From: Pseudopyrenochaeta lycopersici
Lineage: Eukaryota > Ascomycota > Dothideomycetes > Pleosporales > Pseudopyrenochaetaceae
NCBI GenBank assembly: GCA_003313425.1
Contig: NHZP01000002.1
Span: forward strand, 620,001-684,000
DNA: 64,000 nucleotides
Reading direction: 5' to 3'
Shown here: positions 11,501 through 20,582 of the stretch, piece by piece
Layout of the letters: every line of letters starts with the position of its first letter
Position numbering within the stretch: the first letter of the stretch is position 1
Notes under the pieces: model-generated
Told to the model about the DNA's origin: nothing
Database searches by the model: none
Seen by the model: only the letters and a program-made list of their open reading frames with translations
Made by a program: the position numbers and the translations under genes

Positions 11501-13210
11501 TGCGCCTGGCCTCAGCACACTCAAATCTAAGCCTGGTTCCGACTCATCTAGCATGCAGCACCTCTGTAGTCTTATAATCATCCGATTATACACCTGAGAG
11601 AGATCGTTTTCGCCTCTGGAGTCGGCTGCCCAGAAGCAGTCTCGCACGATCTGCATGTACGCGGTACCACACTTGGAGGCCAGGCGGCGGATGTAAACGT
11701 CTTCTATTCGTTGCTTAAAGTCCTTCAGGGAATATTTTTGCTTCCAAAGGTCAGCAAGTGGCTGCCACAAGCCAACCTCAAGGAGAATCAAGCCAAGGCT
11801 GTACATATCGAAGTGGGAACCGTATCGAGTATCCTTATGGCCAGTGGATTTTGGATCATCCGGATGGCGATAGATATTAATGGTCGGCATCGTAATGATC
11901 GGTTCGATCTCGTACTCGGAGAAAAGGTCAAATGAGCATATGACAGGGGATCGAAGCGTGTACTGAAGCGCTCTACTGTTAGCTGACTGTCGTTTATTCT
12001 TCCTGAATACGAGAATGTTGCTACTATTGACGTCTTTGTGGACGAAGTTATCGCCGTGGATCTTGCTGAATGTAAGACCTAGTGTGAAAGCTAGACGAAA
12101 GCGGTCTTCAAGTGGCGGTGTTGCACTGTTCGAACTGTGAAGCGACTTCGATCCCGTCTGAAGTACGCTAAGCAGAGTTACTGGTCTCAGCTCCTCTAAA
12201 GACTTGTGTGAATCTAAAGGACCAGAGTAGACTGAGGTAGGTAGTTCGAACACTAGGCCAAACCGTGGTTGTTTCGGATCTTCAAAATATCCCAGACACT
12301 TGAGTGTACCATGGAAGGATTGGTTATTTGACAGCTTTGCAAGTATTGAAAGCAAGCCTTCGAGGCGGTCTGTGGGTGGAGAGACTTCGGTAAGGCGGTA
12401 GGTAGGGTCGTATGTGGCGTACTCAACCAAGACACAGTTTTCTATTGTTCTGCTTCCATCAGTCTTCCAAGGATTTGTCGAACTGTGCCTGGACCGTAAG
12501 CGGCCAATAACCCGAATGGAAGACTTGCCCACGCTCTCGTAAGGTGGTGGCTCCTCTTCGGGTAGAAACAAATCAGAAGGGTCCAGCTTTGGAGGAAGAT
12601 TTGAGCGTGGCACATGGGCATTCAGTGGGAACGTAGCCGGGTTAACGAGGGTAAGGTCTGATGCGCTGTAGTCTGCTGAAAGGAAGACGGGAGTTGACGT
12701 GGTATGGCGTGTTGGTTCTCGGACAGCTTTACCTGGACCGACACCCCTGTCGCTCTCTCTTTGCGTCCTTCGTGTTCTTGAAAGGTCATAGAGGATGTCT
12801 ATCGAAGTGGTGAGGTCTTTGATAAGATCCTCGTAACGTGACCGGTCGGCGGCCGCCCACGAGGGAGGGTCAGGCCGGCTCTTCTCGCCAGACAATGTCT
12901 TCGCTCCTGGAGCAGGCGCACCCGGGTGCATCCTCTCCGCTTCGTCTAGAATCTCCTTGATGGTGCCAAGCACGCTGGTCACAGTCTCCGTCAAACCCGC
13001 CTGCTCCACACTTTCGTCAATGTCTCCCTGCTTCCCCTTGGAGTTGTCGCTCCAGTCCACGCCCCATGTAATCAACCGGTCCTTCTGTATCCTAAATTTT
13101 CGGTGTAGGGCGTGCGATTCGGGGGAATCCTTTGTATCCTGCTCTACGACTGCATCGCAGGACGTCTTGGTGTCTGAGTAAAGCTGCGTTAGGCGTCTGA
13201 CTGTCTCCAT
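8596..13210 (-). CDS. HeLo-like / kinase-like / IQ / chymotrypsin-fold protease multidomain protein
   Basis: Three open frames join in phase: exon 1 13210-11167, intron 11166-11039 (GTATGT...CTGAC...TAG), exon 2 11038-10336, intron 10335-10160 (GTACGT...CTGAC...CAG), exon 3 10159-8596. The total is 4311 nt, about 1436 residues. Residues 1-100 look like a fungal HeLo (prion-inhibition) region, including RKFRIQKDRLITWG. About 230-570 is a kinase-like fold with HKDVNSSNILVF for the catalytic loop, SFDLF instead of DFG and no clear VAIK Lys, so probably a pseudokinase. Exon 2 has two IQ-like motifs (TIQRAWRQSKVQ, IIQKAWRASRQKR). Exon 3 is a trypsin-like domain with His (SVHHLL, about 979/980), Asp (IDWALLKL, about 1170) and Ser (GGDSGAW, about 1285), split by a strongly acidic insert. 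HeLo proteins act in fungal cell death; that role is inferred here. Two or three separate genes is the alternative. Confidence 0.75.
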
Positions 13211-13972
13211 GTTTACGGATGCGTCTAAGATCGGGCACCGTGGTGTGTATTGGGTTGCGCAATCGCAGTATTATGGGTGTGTATCCGAATACATGGGGAG
13301 GAGAAACGACGCGACTGCCTTGAAGGTGGTCGTCATGGCGGCGGCTTGATTATAGTGACGCTGGGGGCATTCGTGGATGCCTAACAGCCCCCCAAACCGA
13401 CCAATCGCTCCTCCCGCATAAGTGGCGGTGCTATCCCAATACAGCCAATCGGTGTGCTCGTTCTCCGCCTTCAATCGCACGCGCGGCTCTTCCTCTACGA
13501 CTGCGCCCCTAGGCTCTCCCTTTTTGGCCATGGAGCGCAAAGCTCGGCAGCTTTGTCCTCGAAGGCAGAGCTCATTAGACTCTAAGGGCGACTGAGGCTG
13601 CGACACCAAAAGTGGCCAATGTTCTCGAAGCCTGAGACATGCTGCTCATGACCCGGCGACCGCTAGCTGCTCTTCGGTCAGGTGCGGCCGCCTTGCGGTT
13701 GACAGGGCACTCATCACCAATCAAACGAGGCATAGATCAGTTGTTAACGTATCGAGGCACAAATCCCTCGTAACTGCTAATTTCTGATGCCACGCCAGCT
13801 TGGAGCACTATGAGAAAAGGAAAAATGCTCGTCCAAAGTTTTTCCACGTCTGATTTCTTGCTCTGAGCAATGAAATGTGGCCCGTGGATCATGAGCCATA
13901 ATTTTGTGCACCTTTATCTAGATACTACATTGCCTACCGCAAGACGATCAAATATGCACCACATTGACCCAT
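13211..13972. other. Intergenic: promoter of the HeLo-type gene and 3' end of the Tudor-SN gene
   Basis: Both neighbours are on the minus strand. A 112-codon open frame at 13271-13609 has no recognisable domain and overlaps the expected promoter, so I do not call it a gene. Nothing else stands out. Confidence 0.5.
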
Positions 13973-16621
13973 CTAGTCATCTTCGGTCAAATCACCATAC
14001 TCCCACTGACCCCTCCTTTCCTCTTTCGCTGCTTCCTGTTTCTTCTTTAGCGCTGCCAGTACATCACTCGCATTCCTTTCCCAAGGCCTCAATTTCTTTG
14101 GTACCATTGCAAGTCCCTCGCTAATGACATCGGCGTTCACGCTCTCCTGACCAGTCTTGCTCTTTTGATCAAACAGCGTGACCCAAAGCAGACCATCCTT
14201 CTCAATTTGATCCACGTTGGCAACGAGTTGACGGTCTGCAGTTTCCTGTGAGATGTAGTGCACGGCGTCGGCGAGGTACTCTGGATTTCCGGGTAGTTGG
14301 ATGAAAGCTAGTTGTGCCTCGATAGCCTGTGGCTTGAGCTTTGATGGTAAAAACTGAGCCTGAGAGAGTGGGCGAAGCCGCGACCATGGAATAGTTTCCG
14401 AGTTGCCAAAGTCAATGTAGACTACCTCCGCCTTTTTTGCGTCGCGGTCGTTGCGTCGGATGCGGGCACGGTACCACTGGTCGTCGGCAGTGAACTTGGC
14501 AGCTACGAACTCGCCAGCCTTGGGAGGGTTGGACAGACCAGCACTGTTTGTGGGGTTAAGATGGAACTTGCTGAAGGCGTCCATGAGCGACGTGAGTGCG
14601 GTGGTGCCAGGGCCAATCTCTTGGAGTCTAAGCCGGCCATCATCTTCGACATGCGTGACCATGACGTCACGGTAGTCCTTTCGCCTCGACGGTGCTGCTG
14701 GGTCTCCATTCGCACCTTCTGTGTTAGGTGTTGTAGGCTCCGCATCTTCGTCTTGAGAAGGGTCATAGTCCTGCCACAGATTCTTGCGCGCGTTCTTGGC
14801 CTTTTGCTCAGCAGCAAACAATTCGTTTGCATTGCCGGACCTTTCTGCGGAGTAGGCATGTACTGAGGCCAGGCCCTCCTCGACAAGAGTCTTTGCAAAG
14901 CTCTCCCGGTTGATATAGAGAGTGCCGATGAAGCCGCCCATTTTGTCGCAGTCCTCAACATCAATTTCAACGTCCCGCTGCTGGCAACGTTTGTTGGCAA
15001 ATTCGTGGGCCTCTTTGCCAAATGGCTCACTCTTGTCGCTCTCATTCCTGGCTGAGCGTGGAGCACGAATACCGGAGAGCACGAAAGTAAGTTTGGCATT
15101 CTCGCGAGGCACGAGTATCGTGAAGCGCGAGGCTGATTTGACAAAATCGACCACAGCTGGTACCTTGCGTTGCCGTGATAAAAGAGAAAGTTGTCGCTTT
15201 GCTTTTTCGAGTGACTCCGAATAATCAACATACTGCTTTGTGGCAGGTGTCTTCTCTGACCATAAACCTTTTCTCTCTTCTTGAGCAGTCTGCTCAGCAA
15301 GTAGGAGGTCATCGTAAATAGGGCTTCTGTCGGTATCCTCTTGTCGATGTCGGATAACAGAGGCCATGCCGTTCTCCACGAGAAGAAGCCCCACGTTCTT
15401 GCCCTGGAAGGTGACGGTAGCCATCTCGCGCTCGTCGTAACCCTCAGTTGCGGGTCGTTTGCCATCCACGTGGAACTTAACGTGCTTGCCGATCAGCTTC
15501 TTACGCAAGAATTCTTTCGCCTCTGCTACCCAGGGTGACTGTTTTGGATCGGTAGGCTTTGGTTGGCGGACACTGCTTAGGTTGATGCGCCTTTCCGCAC
15601 CGGCCTTGTTGCGTAAGAAAAGAGTATCGGCGCTCTGGATTCTGCTGACAACGGCTTCAAGCTCGCCTGTCGCATTTGCCTTCGGCGCAACATGTCCTGC
15701 GTAGAGGCCTTGCCTTTTATCTCTTGCCGCCTTCTCGGCCTGTCTTAACACACCCATCTGCTGACCCAAAAGTGTAGTGTGATGGTCTGTGCACTTTGCC
15801 AGACCAGCCTTGAGGAGAAATGGCGTGATGCTACCCTGTGTGGGGTGCTTGACATCTGCAACGATTTGGCCGTTGGGAGTTGTTCCGAGCACATTTACGG
15901 TGACGCCACGCTGTAGCAACCTGGTCTCCACAAACTGTTGAGCCTCATCGCCGAATGGCTCAGCCGCTTGCTCCTTCCCGTCTGATGGGTTTGTTCGCTT
16001 TGTTGCAGGCGCGCGGATGCCTGCGAGGAGGACCATGGTCTGCACGTGCTCAGTGGGCGAGAGAAGGAAGCGGACGATGAGACGGTCGCCAGATAGAACT
16101 TTCTCAATGATTGCCTCGATATCTTTGTCTTTGTTGTCCTCGATAAACTTCTGTGGATCGCCCAGCTCCGACGATGAGGAGATCCTGCTCCCTGACTCGG
16201 CCCAGAGCCCCTTAGAATCTGCTCTGGCGCGCGCCTCCACCACCTGCAGCCTTTCAAGCAGCTGTGCCGCCTCCTCAGAGTCTTCTTTCCTACCTGCATC
16301 ATCTCGTAGCTTCAGCCAGCCCTCTGCGACGGCTTGTTCTGGTAGAAGAATCTTGTTTGGTAGTACAATAAGGCCGTACTCGCGGTTCGCGCCTGTAGGA
16401 ACCTTGTAGAGTACCTGGAAACGGACGACCTTGCCTACGAGAAGGCGGCGGAGGTAGTCGCGTGACTCGAAAGCGAATGGCTCATCGCCCTCTCGTTTTA
16501 GTCTTGGTGCAGTCACAAAAGCTAGGCTCAACGTGCGCTCTGCTTTCGGATTGTTGATGTTGTGGAGGATCACCGTATCGCCAGAGAGGACGCTCTTGAC
16601 TTTTGCTTCGAAGAGAGCCAT
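13973..16621 (-). CDS. Tudor-SN (SND1/p100) staphylococcal nuclease-like protein
   Basis: About 882 residues in one exon. Four tandem staphylococcal-nuclease-like (SNase/OB-fold) repeats are visible by the recurring pattern of VLSGDTVIL or similar, RAPR/APA blocks and GLW repeat ends. They are followed by a Tudor domain (GEFVAAKFTADDQWYRARI, then VVYIDFGN) inside a fifth partial SNase repeat, the standard SND1 layout and length. The family binds RNA and methylated-arginine proteins and works in RNA processing, RNA decay and stress granules. I start at the ATG at 16621 (MALFEAKVKSVLSGD), where family similarity begins, instead of the in-frame ATG 23 codons upstream. The gene is ordinary and conserved and marks the border between the transposon side and the metabolic cluster. 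Confidence 0.93.
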   Translation of the reverse strand: MALFEAKVKSVLSGDTVILHNINNPKAERTLSLAFVTAPRLKREGDEPFAFESRDYLRRLLVGKVVRFQVLYKVPTGANREYGLIVLPNKILLPEQAVAEGWLKLRDDAGRKEDSEEAAQLLERLQVVEARARADSKGLWAESGSRISSSSELGDPQKFIEDNKDKDIEAIIEKVLSGDRLIVRFLLSPTEHVQTMVLLAGIRAPATKRTNPSDGKEQAAEPFGDEAQQFVETRLLQRGVTVNVLGTTPNGQIVADVKHPTQGSITPFLLKAGLAKCTDHHTTLLGQQMGVLRQAEKAARDKRQGLYAGHVAPKANATGELEAVVSRIQSADTLFLRNKAGAERRINLSSVRQPKPTDPKQSPWVAEAKEFLRKKLIGKHVKFHVDGKRPATEGYDEREMATVTFQGKNVGLLLVENGMASVIRHRQEDTDRSPIYDDLLLAEQTAQEERKGLWSEKTPATKQYVDYSESLEKAKRQLSLLSRQRKVPAVVDFVKSASRFTILVPRENAKLTFVLSGIRAPRSARNESDKSEPFGKEAHEFANKRCQQRDVEIDVEDCDKMGGFIGTLYINRESFAKTLVEEGLASVHAYSAERSGNANELFAAEQKAKNARKNLWQDYDPSQDEDAEPTTPNTEGANGDPAAPSRRKDYRDVMVTHVEDDGRLRLQEIGPGTTALTSLMDAFSKFHLNPTNSAGLSNPPKAGEFVAAKFTADDQWYRARIRRNDRDAKKAEVVYIDFGNSETIPWSRLRPLSQAQFLPSKLKPQAIEAQLAFIQLPGNPEYLADAVHYISQETADRQLVANVDQIEKDGLLWVTLFDQKSKTGQESVNADVISEGLAMVPKKLRPWERNASDVLAALKKKQEAAKEERRGQWEYGDLTEDD

Positions 16622-17291
16622 GATTGGGGCCGTGTTGAGAGCTACCGCACAATGAAGCTGTAAGCTATTGTCTTTCTCGTAGCTCCACATCGGAGGCGGG
16701 GTATATTAGATAGGGACTTACCTTATCAAACCAGAGAAAATTCCAAAAGGTACAAAAGAGAAATTTCAATTGATTCAAGGAACGCGCGCAGAGTTGTGTT
16801 CGGGTTGTGTGAAGTTAGCAACGTGGTGTTTCGGAGGTTAAAACTCGCCGCTTGTTGTCAAGGGATCTCGAAGTGTTTGTGGGGTCAAGCTCTTACCGTA
16901 GGCGAATCATTGGACGGACGTCAACCGCATGCACCACTCCGCCCCTCTAAATCTGCGCATGAAAGCCTTACCTCCAGAACTCAACGCCCCTTGCACTCAA
17001 GTCTGTATCAGAGGGTGCTCAAATGAAGCACCCAAGGACCTGTGGACCGATAACAATTACTTTTCCAGACAAGTAGCCCTGATCAAAGCTCAACCTAGTT
17101 CCTCGGAACTTGGACACAACGCAGAGCAAAAACACATATCACAAGACCTGGTGATCAATTGACATAAAAAAAAATAAAAGTGATATTTGATCATGTTGTC
17201 CGAATATCCTGAACCCGGTGGACCTGGAAGCCTTCTCAACCATAAACAATGTTATATATACATGAACCTACCATCCAGGCTGGCGTAGTGC
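16622..17291. other. Intergenic region between Tudor-SN and the cluster edge
   Basis: Holds the Tudor-SN promoter and the 3' flank of the NmrA-like gene. An A-rich run lies near 17166-17180. No further gene is supported. Confidence 0.5.
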
Positions 17292-17963
17292 CTAATTCGT
17301 GATGACGGGCGCCGTTCCGTCCCAGGTCCTGCTCTCTGCCACTTCGACCAAGAACTTTGCTACGCTGCCGCGGGTGCAAGCTCCCATCATTGGAACTCCC
17401 TTACCATCGTTTGCCCACTCCTTGACCTCTTTCGCTTCTCCCTCTTCCAGCCTCGACGGACGCACGAAAACATAGTTCTCGCCACTAGCCTTTGTCTCCT
17501 TAGCAACAAGGTTGTGATCGTCGTACTGGTAGATCATGTTGCTTTTCTTCATGAGCATGCGCAACACCCAGTGCATGTTAGGCCATGACTCGCCGACACC
17601 AAAGGCCTGCATGATGACGATTTTGGATGTGTTGAATTCCTTCATAACAGCAACGACATTGGCATTAGAGTCAGCCATCAGGCGAGGAGGGGATACGACT
17701 GCTGCGAAGGGACTGTCCCCTGCGCGCGGTGCGCTAAGAGTGACAATAACGACTTCCGGGTTGCTGTGGGCGAAGGCACTACGCACATCTTCTCTATTCA
17801 TGGGTGTACCAGAGACCACCTTCACGCCGGTCTTCACTTCCAGTGAGTCGGGGTTGCGGACGAGCGCTGTAACTTCATGACCTCGTGCGATGAGCTCGTT
17901 GATGACTAGCTTGCCAGTGCGACCGCTTCCACCAACGATGAGGATGCGCTTTGGGGCTGACAT
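17292..17963 (-). CDS. NAD(P)-binding NmrA/SDR-like oxidoreductase
   Basis: 223 residues, single exon. The N-terminus has a Rossmann nucleotide-binding motif (ILIVGGSGRTGKLV) followed by RGHEVTALVRNP, as in atypical short-chain dehydrogenases and NmrA-like proteins. Further blocks (VIVTLSAPRAGD, IVIMQAFGVGESW, YVFVRPSRLEEGE) match NAD(P)H-binding family proteins of similar size. The substrate cannot be read from sequence. It is divergent from the FAD monooxygenase at 18743, and the shared 779-bp region contains two perfect copies of the cluster palindrome TCGGATCCGA, so it is probably co-regulated with the cluster. It could be a tailoring reductase or isomerase. Confidence 0.85.
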   Translation of the reverse strand: MSAPKRILIVGGSGRTGKLVINELIARGHEVTALVRNPDSLEVKTGVKVVSGTPMNREDVRSAFAHSNPEVVIVTLSAPRAGDSPFAAVVSPPRLMADSNANVVAVMKEFNTSKIVIMQAFGVGESWPNMHWVLRMLMKKSNMIYQYDDHNLVAKETKASGENYVFVRPSRLEEGEAKEVKEWANDGKGVPMMGACTRGSVAKFLVEVAESRTWDGTAPVITN

Positions 17964-18742
17964 ATTCGCACGTGTCGATGATTTATCTCGACTGTCGACT
18001 TGGCTGTCTGGAAACTGTTGACCTTGTAGATTTATTTTCGGAATTTAAATTTGTGGTTTTTGGAAGGTTGGTCTGCGAATACTCCGATTCAGGGCGAGGG
18101 TGGGCTGCTTCAAAAAAAGAGAAAGAGAAAAAGAAAACGGTACTTTTTGGCAGGCTCTTCTGCATTGACAGGTGAGAAACTTGGTGGTCCGAGAAAGTCC
18201 TAGAATGCCGAGAGAGATGTCTTTTATGTCTTTGGAGGGTGTGGCGTGGGCTTGCGTGGAGCGTATACACACTGTTCCCACATTGTGGTTCGGCGCAGGA
18301 GACCGTCGGATCCGAACACGGACGATCGGATCCGAGGAAGTTACAGCCTCAGCAAAGCAAACTCGGAGTAGGCAAGGACGAGGCAAGATTGGTACGGAGG
18401 TGAACTACCCACATTTGATGACCTGTAAATCATGCACCTATCAGGTGCGTTGACGGAGTGATGGGACTTATCACACGGCTCCGAGTCTTTACGCCGACAT
18501 CTGCGTGATGCAGCCAAGATATAAAGCTTGGAGTGCTTGTCCTTTGGGTAGTCATTTCACGCAACAGTTGCCCCAACTCACTCAGTAATTCTATTCGATT
18601 TATCTATCTCAACTCCTTAACTTCCAACTACTTGATCAAATCTTCTGGGGGTGCACGAACACTCCGTACAACCTTCTCTCCAGAACTAAAACCAAAAAAC
18701 TTCATTCGATCACATACACACAAACAAATACAGGTACTCAAA
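17964..18742. promoter_or_regulatory. Bidirectional promoter between the NmrA-like and FAD monooxygenase genes
   Basis: 779 bp between two divergent starts. It contains TCGGATCCGA at 18306-18315 and again at 18326-18335, 20 bp apart, a purine-rich run (18110-18140) and a CA/ACA-rich leader just before the monooxygenase ATG. No separate gene is supported. Confidence 0.7.
18306..18335. promoter_or_regulatory. Two TCGGATCCGA palindromes (CGG-N2-CCG), candidate Zn2Cys6 sites
   Basis: Perfect 10-bp palindromes at 18306-18315 and 18326-18335, about two helical turns apart. They lie roughly 345-365 bp upstream of the NmrA-like gene and 410-430 bp upstream of the monooxygenase. CGG/CCG inverted repeats are the standard target of Zn2Cys6 proteins; the link to the regulator at 20583 is inferred. 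Confidence 0.75.
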
Positions 18743-20083
18743 ATGCTCTCAAATCCTCCCAATCGGGTGGCCATTGTCGGTGCGGGCCTTGCGGGCCTCA
18801 CTCTTGCAATATCTCTGTATCGCCAAGGCATCTCCTGCAGGATCTACGAGCTGCGCGAACCCGCCAAATCGACTCCAGGCGCCTTGATGCTCTCACCCAA
18901 TGCTCTCCGTATTCTCGATACGCTAGGGCTATATGACCGACTCCACACGCAAGGCTACAACTTCGAGACCATTGATTTCAAGAACCACGAGCAAATCACT
19001 ACCGACAAATACTACCTTGGCCAGGAGAAGCTCTACGGTTACAAGGCTCTGCGCGTCTACCGCCAGGTTCTTCTCACCGAACTTCGCACTGAGGTCAAGA
19101 ATCTTCAGATTCCCGTCGTTTACGGTGTCAAATTCAGCCACATCATCTCCGAAGATGAGAACGGTGTCAACTTTGCCTTCACTGACGGCACACGTGCGTC
19201 TGCCGACATCCTAGTTGGAGCCGACGGTATCCACTCCACTGTTCGCAACTACATTGCTCCCGGAGTTGTCCCCAAGTACTCTGGCATGGTCGCTATCACA
19301 TGTGCGCTGCAACGAGGCAACCTCGAATATCCCTCCAACATCTGTCCTAAGGACTACCCAATGCCCGTTGCTATCCATGGCAAGAACGGCGCATTTGTAA
19401 TGGCTCCCCAAAATGTTGATGGATCAGAAGTACTTGCAGGCACTCAGCGGGCATGGCCCGAACAGGATCGTGCAGGTTGGGATGCTCTGCTTGCCGATCG
19501 TGAAAGTCTCCTTCAATTATTTCGCAAGGGTTATGAGGACTGGCCTGCTATTGTGCAGTCTGCTCTCGATAACGTCCCTCTCGAGACTCTCGCCATATGG
19601 CCATACTACGTCGTGCCCAAGCTAGAACGATGGTTCTCCCCCAACAGGCGAGTCATCATTTTAGGCGACGCAGCGCACGCCATCCCGCCGACAGCTGGCC
19701 AAGGCGCATCACAAGGCTTCGAGGATGCCTTCACTCTGGCCGCGCTGTTGCCTCGTATCACATCAAAGTTGCCATTGGAGAGGGCGCTTACCGAGTGGAA
19801 GGAAATGCGTCAGCAGCGCATTGACAAAGTTATTAAGCTCACTTTACAGCTCAACAACGCCCGCCTGCCGCAGGCTGAGCGCGAGAAGCTGGCTGCGTCT
19901 GGGGCAGCCGTTTGGGAGAGCGGTGACAACGGCGAGCTGGCCTGGTTGTATAATGCTGATGTAGAGAATGAGGTGTTGGCTTATATCAAGGCTGAGACGA
20001 AAAGCTCACGAACCTGCCCCGTTGAGTGGCTGCAGTCAAAGATGAGTCCAGCTGTCACCAATCCTGAAAAAATCCGGCCCTAG
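18743..20083 (+). CDS. FAD-dependent monooxygenase (salicylate-hydroxylase type)
   Basis: 446 residues from the ATG at 18743 (MLSNPPNRVAIVGAG). The frame stays open upstream but that part is leader-like. Group A flavoprotein monooxygenase motifs are complete: the dinucleotide fold VAIVGAGLAGLTLAISLYR, the DG motif ILVGADGIHSTVRN and the GD motif RVIILGDAAHAIPP followed by GQGASQGFEDA. These enzymes use FAD and NAD(P)H to hydroxylate or epoxidise aromatic or similar substrates. No signal peptide or membrane anchor is visible. Its promoter carries two cluster palindromes, and the regulator follows 500 bp downstream on the same strand, so it is a likely tailoring enzyme of the cluster. Confidence 0.9.
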   Translation: MLSNPPNRVAIVGAGLAGLTLAISLYRQGISCRIYELREPAKSTPGALMLSPNALRILDTLGLYDRLHTQGYNFETIDFKNHEQITTDKYYLGQEKLYGYKALRVYRQVLLTELRTEVKNLQIPVVYGVKFSHIISEDENGVNFAFTDGTRASADILVGADGIHSTVRNYIAPGVVPKYSGMVAITCALQRGNLEYPSNICPKDYPMPVAIHGKNGAFVMAPQNVDGSEVLAGTQRAWPEQDRAGWDALLADRESLLQLFRKGYEDWPAIVQSALDNVPLETLAIWPYYVVPKLERWFSPNRRVIILGDAAHAIPPTAGQGASQGFEDAFTLAALLPRITSKLPLERALTEWKEMRQQRIDKVIKLTLQLNNARLPQAEREKLAASGAAVWESGDNGELAWLYNADVENEVLAYIKAETKSSRTCPVEWLQSKMSPAVTNPEKIRP

Positions 20084-20582
20084 ACACCCATAGTATGGAT
20101 ACAGTTCAGGCTGTGGTGCTTCGTTGCTTCTGCGTTGGAGGGGGCGTAGTAGTCGAGCATGTGGTTGTAATTTGGGTCTGTGTTCGGCGTTCGGTGTCCG
20201 AACGCTTAGCTTTGCTTGTCCATTTTCGTGCACAAGGGTCTGCTTAGGGAGTCTTCAGCCACTACACCTGCGTGTTTGCTTGGTGGAGACATGTCTCATC
20301 GGTGAGATTTTAATTGAGATTCTGTGCTAGGGTCGGCCAAGTAGCTAGCACACAAATATGTACGAATCCATCATTGCCTAGTTTCAAGTTGGTCCTTTCA
20401 GTCCCTTTACACCACGTGATATCGTCGCAACACAATCGGGTGGCTCAGCCGCAGCGCTAATCTCGATGTGATTACCCGACTGACATAGAATTGTCCCCAC
20501 TTCCGCCTTCAGCATCTAAGTACTTAATACCAAAGTCTCCGATTTCTCGTACGCCAAGTGGACTTACCGATTGACTCTTACG
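20084..20582. promoter_or_regulatory. Promoter of the Zn2Cys6 regulator, with a CGG-N3-CCG palindrome
   Basis: Contains GTTCGG-TGT-CCGAAC (20189-20203), a perfect 6-bp inverted repeat of the form TCGG-N3-CCGA. The spacing is one base longer than the CGGATCCG sites of the other cluster promoters. It could be an autoregulation site or the target of another Zn2Cys6 protein. Confidence 0.55.

Noticed and set aside
13271..13609. 112-codon minus-strand open frame
   Set aside because: No family features, overlaps the promoter of the multidomain gene.
18533..18742. N-terminal extension of the FAD monooxygenase
   Set aside because: Leader-like sequence; the flavin-binding fold starts ten residues after the ATG at 18743, as in the family.
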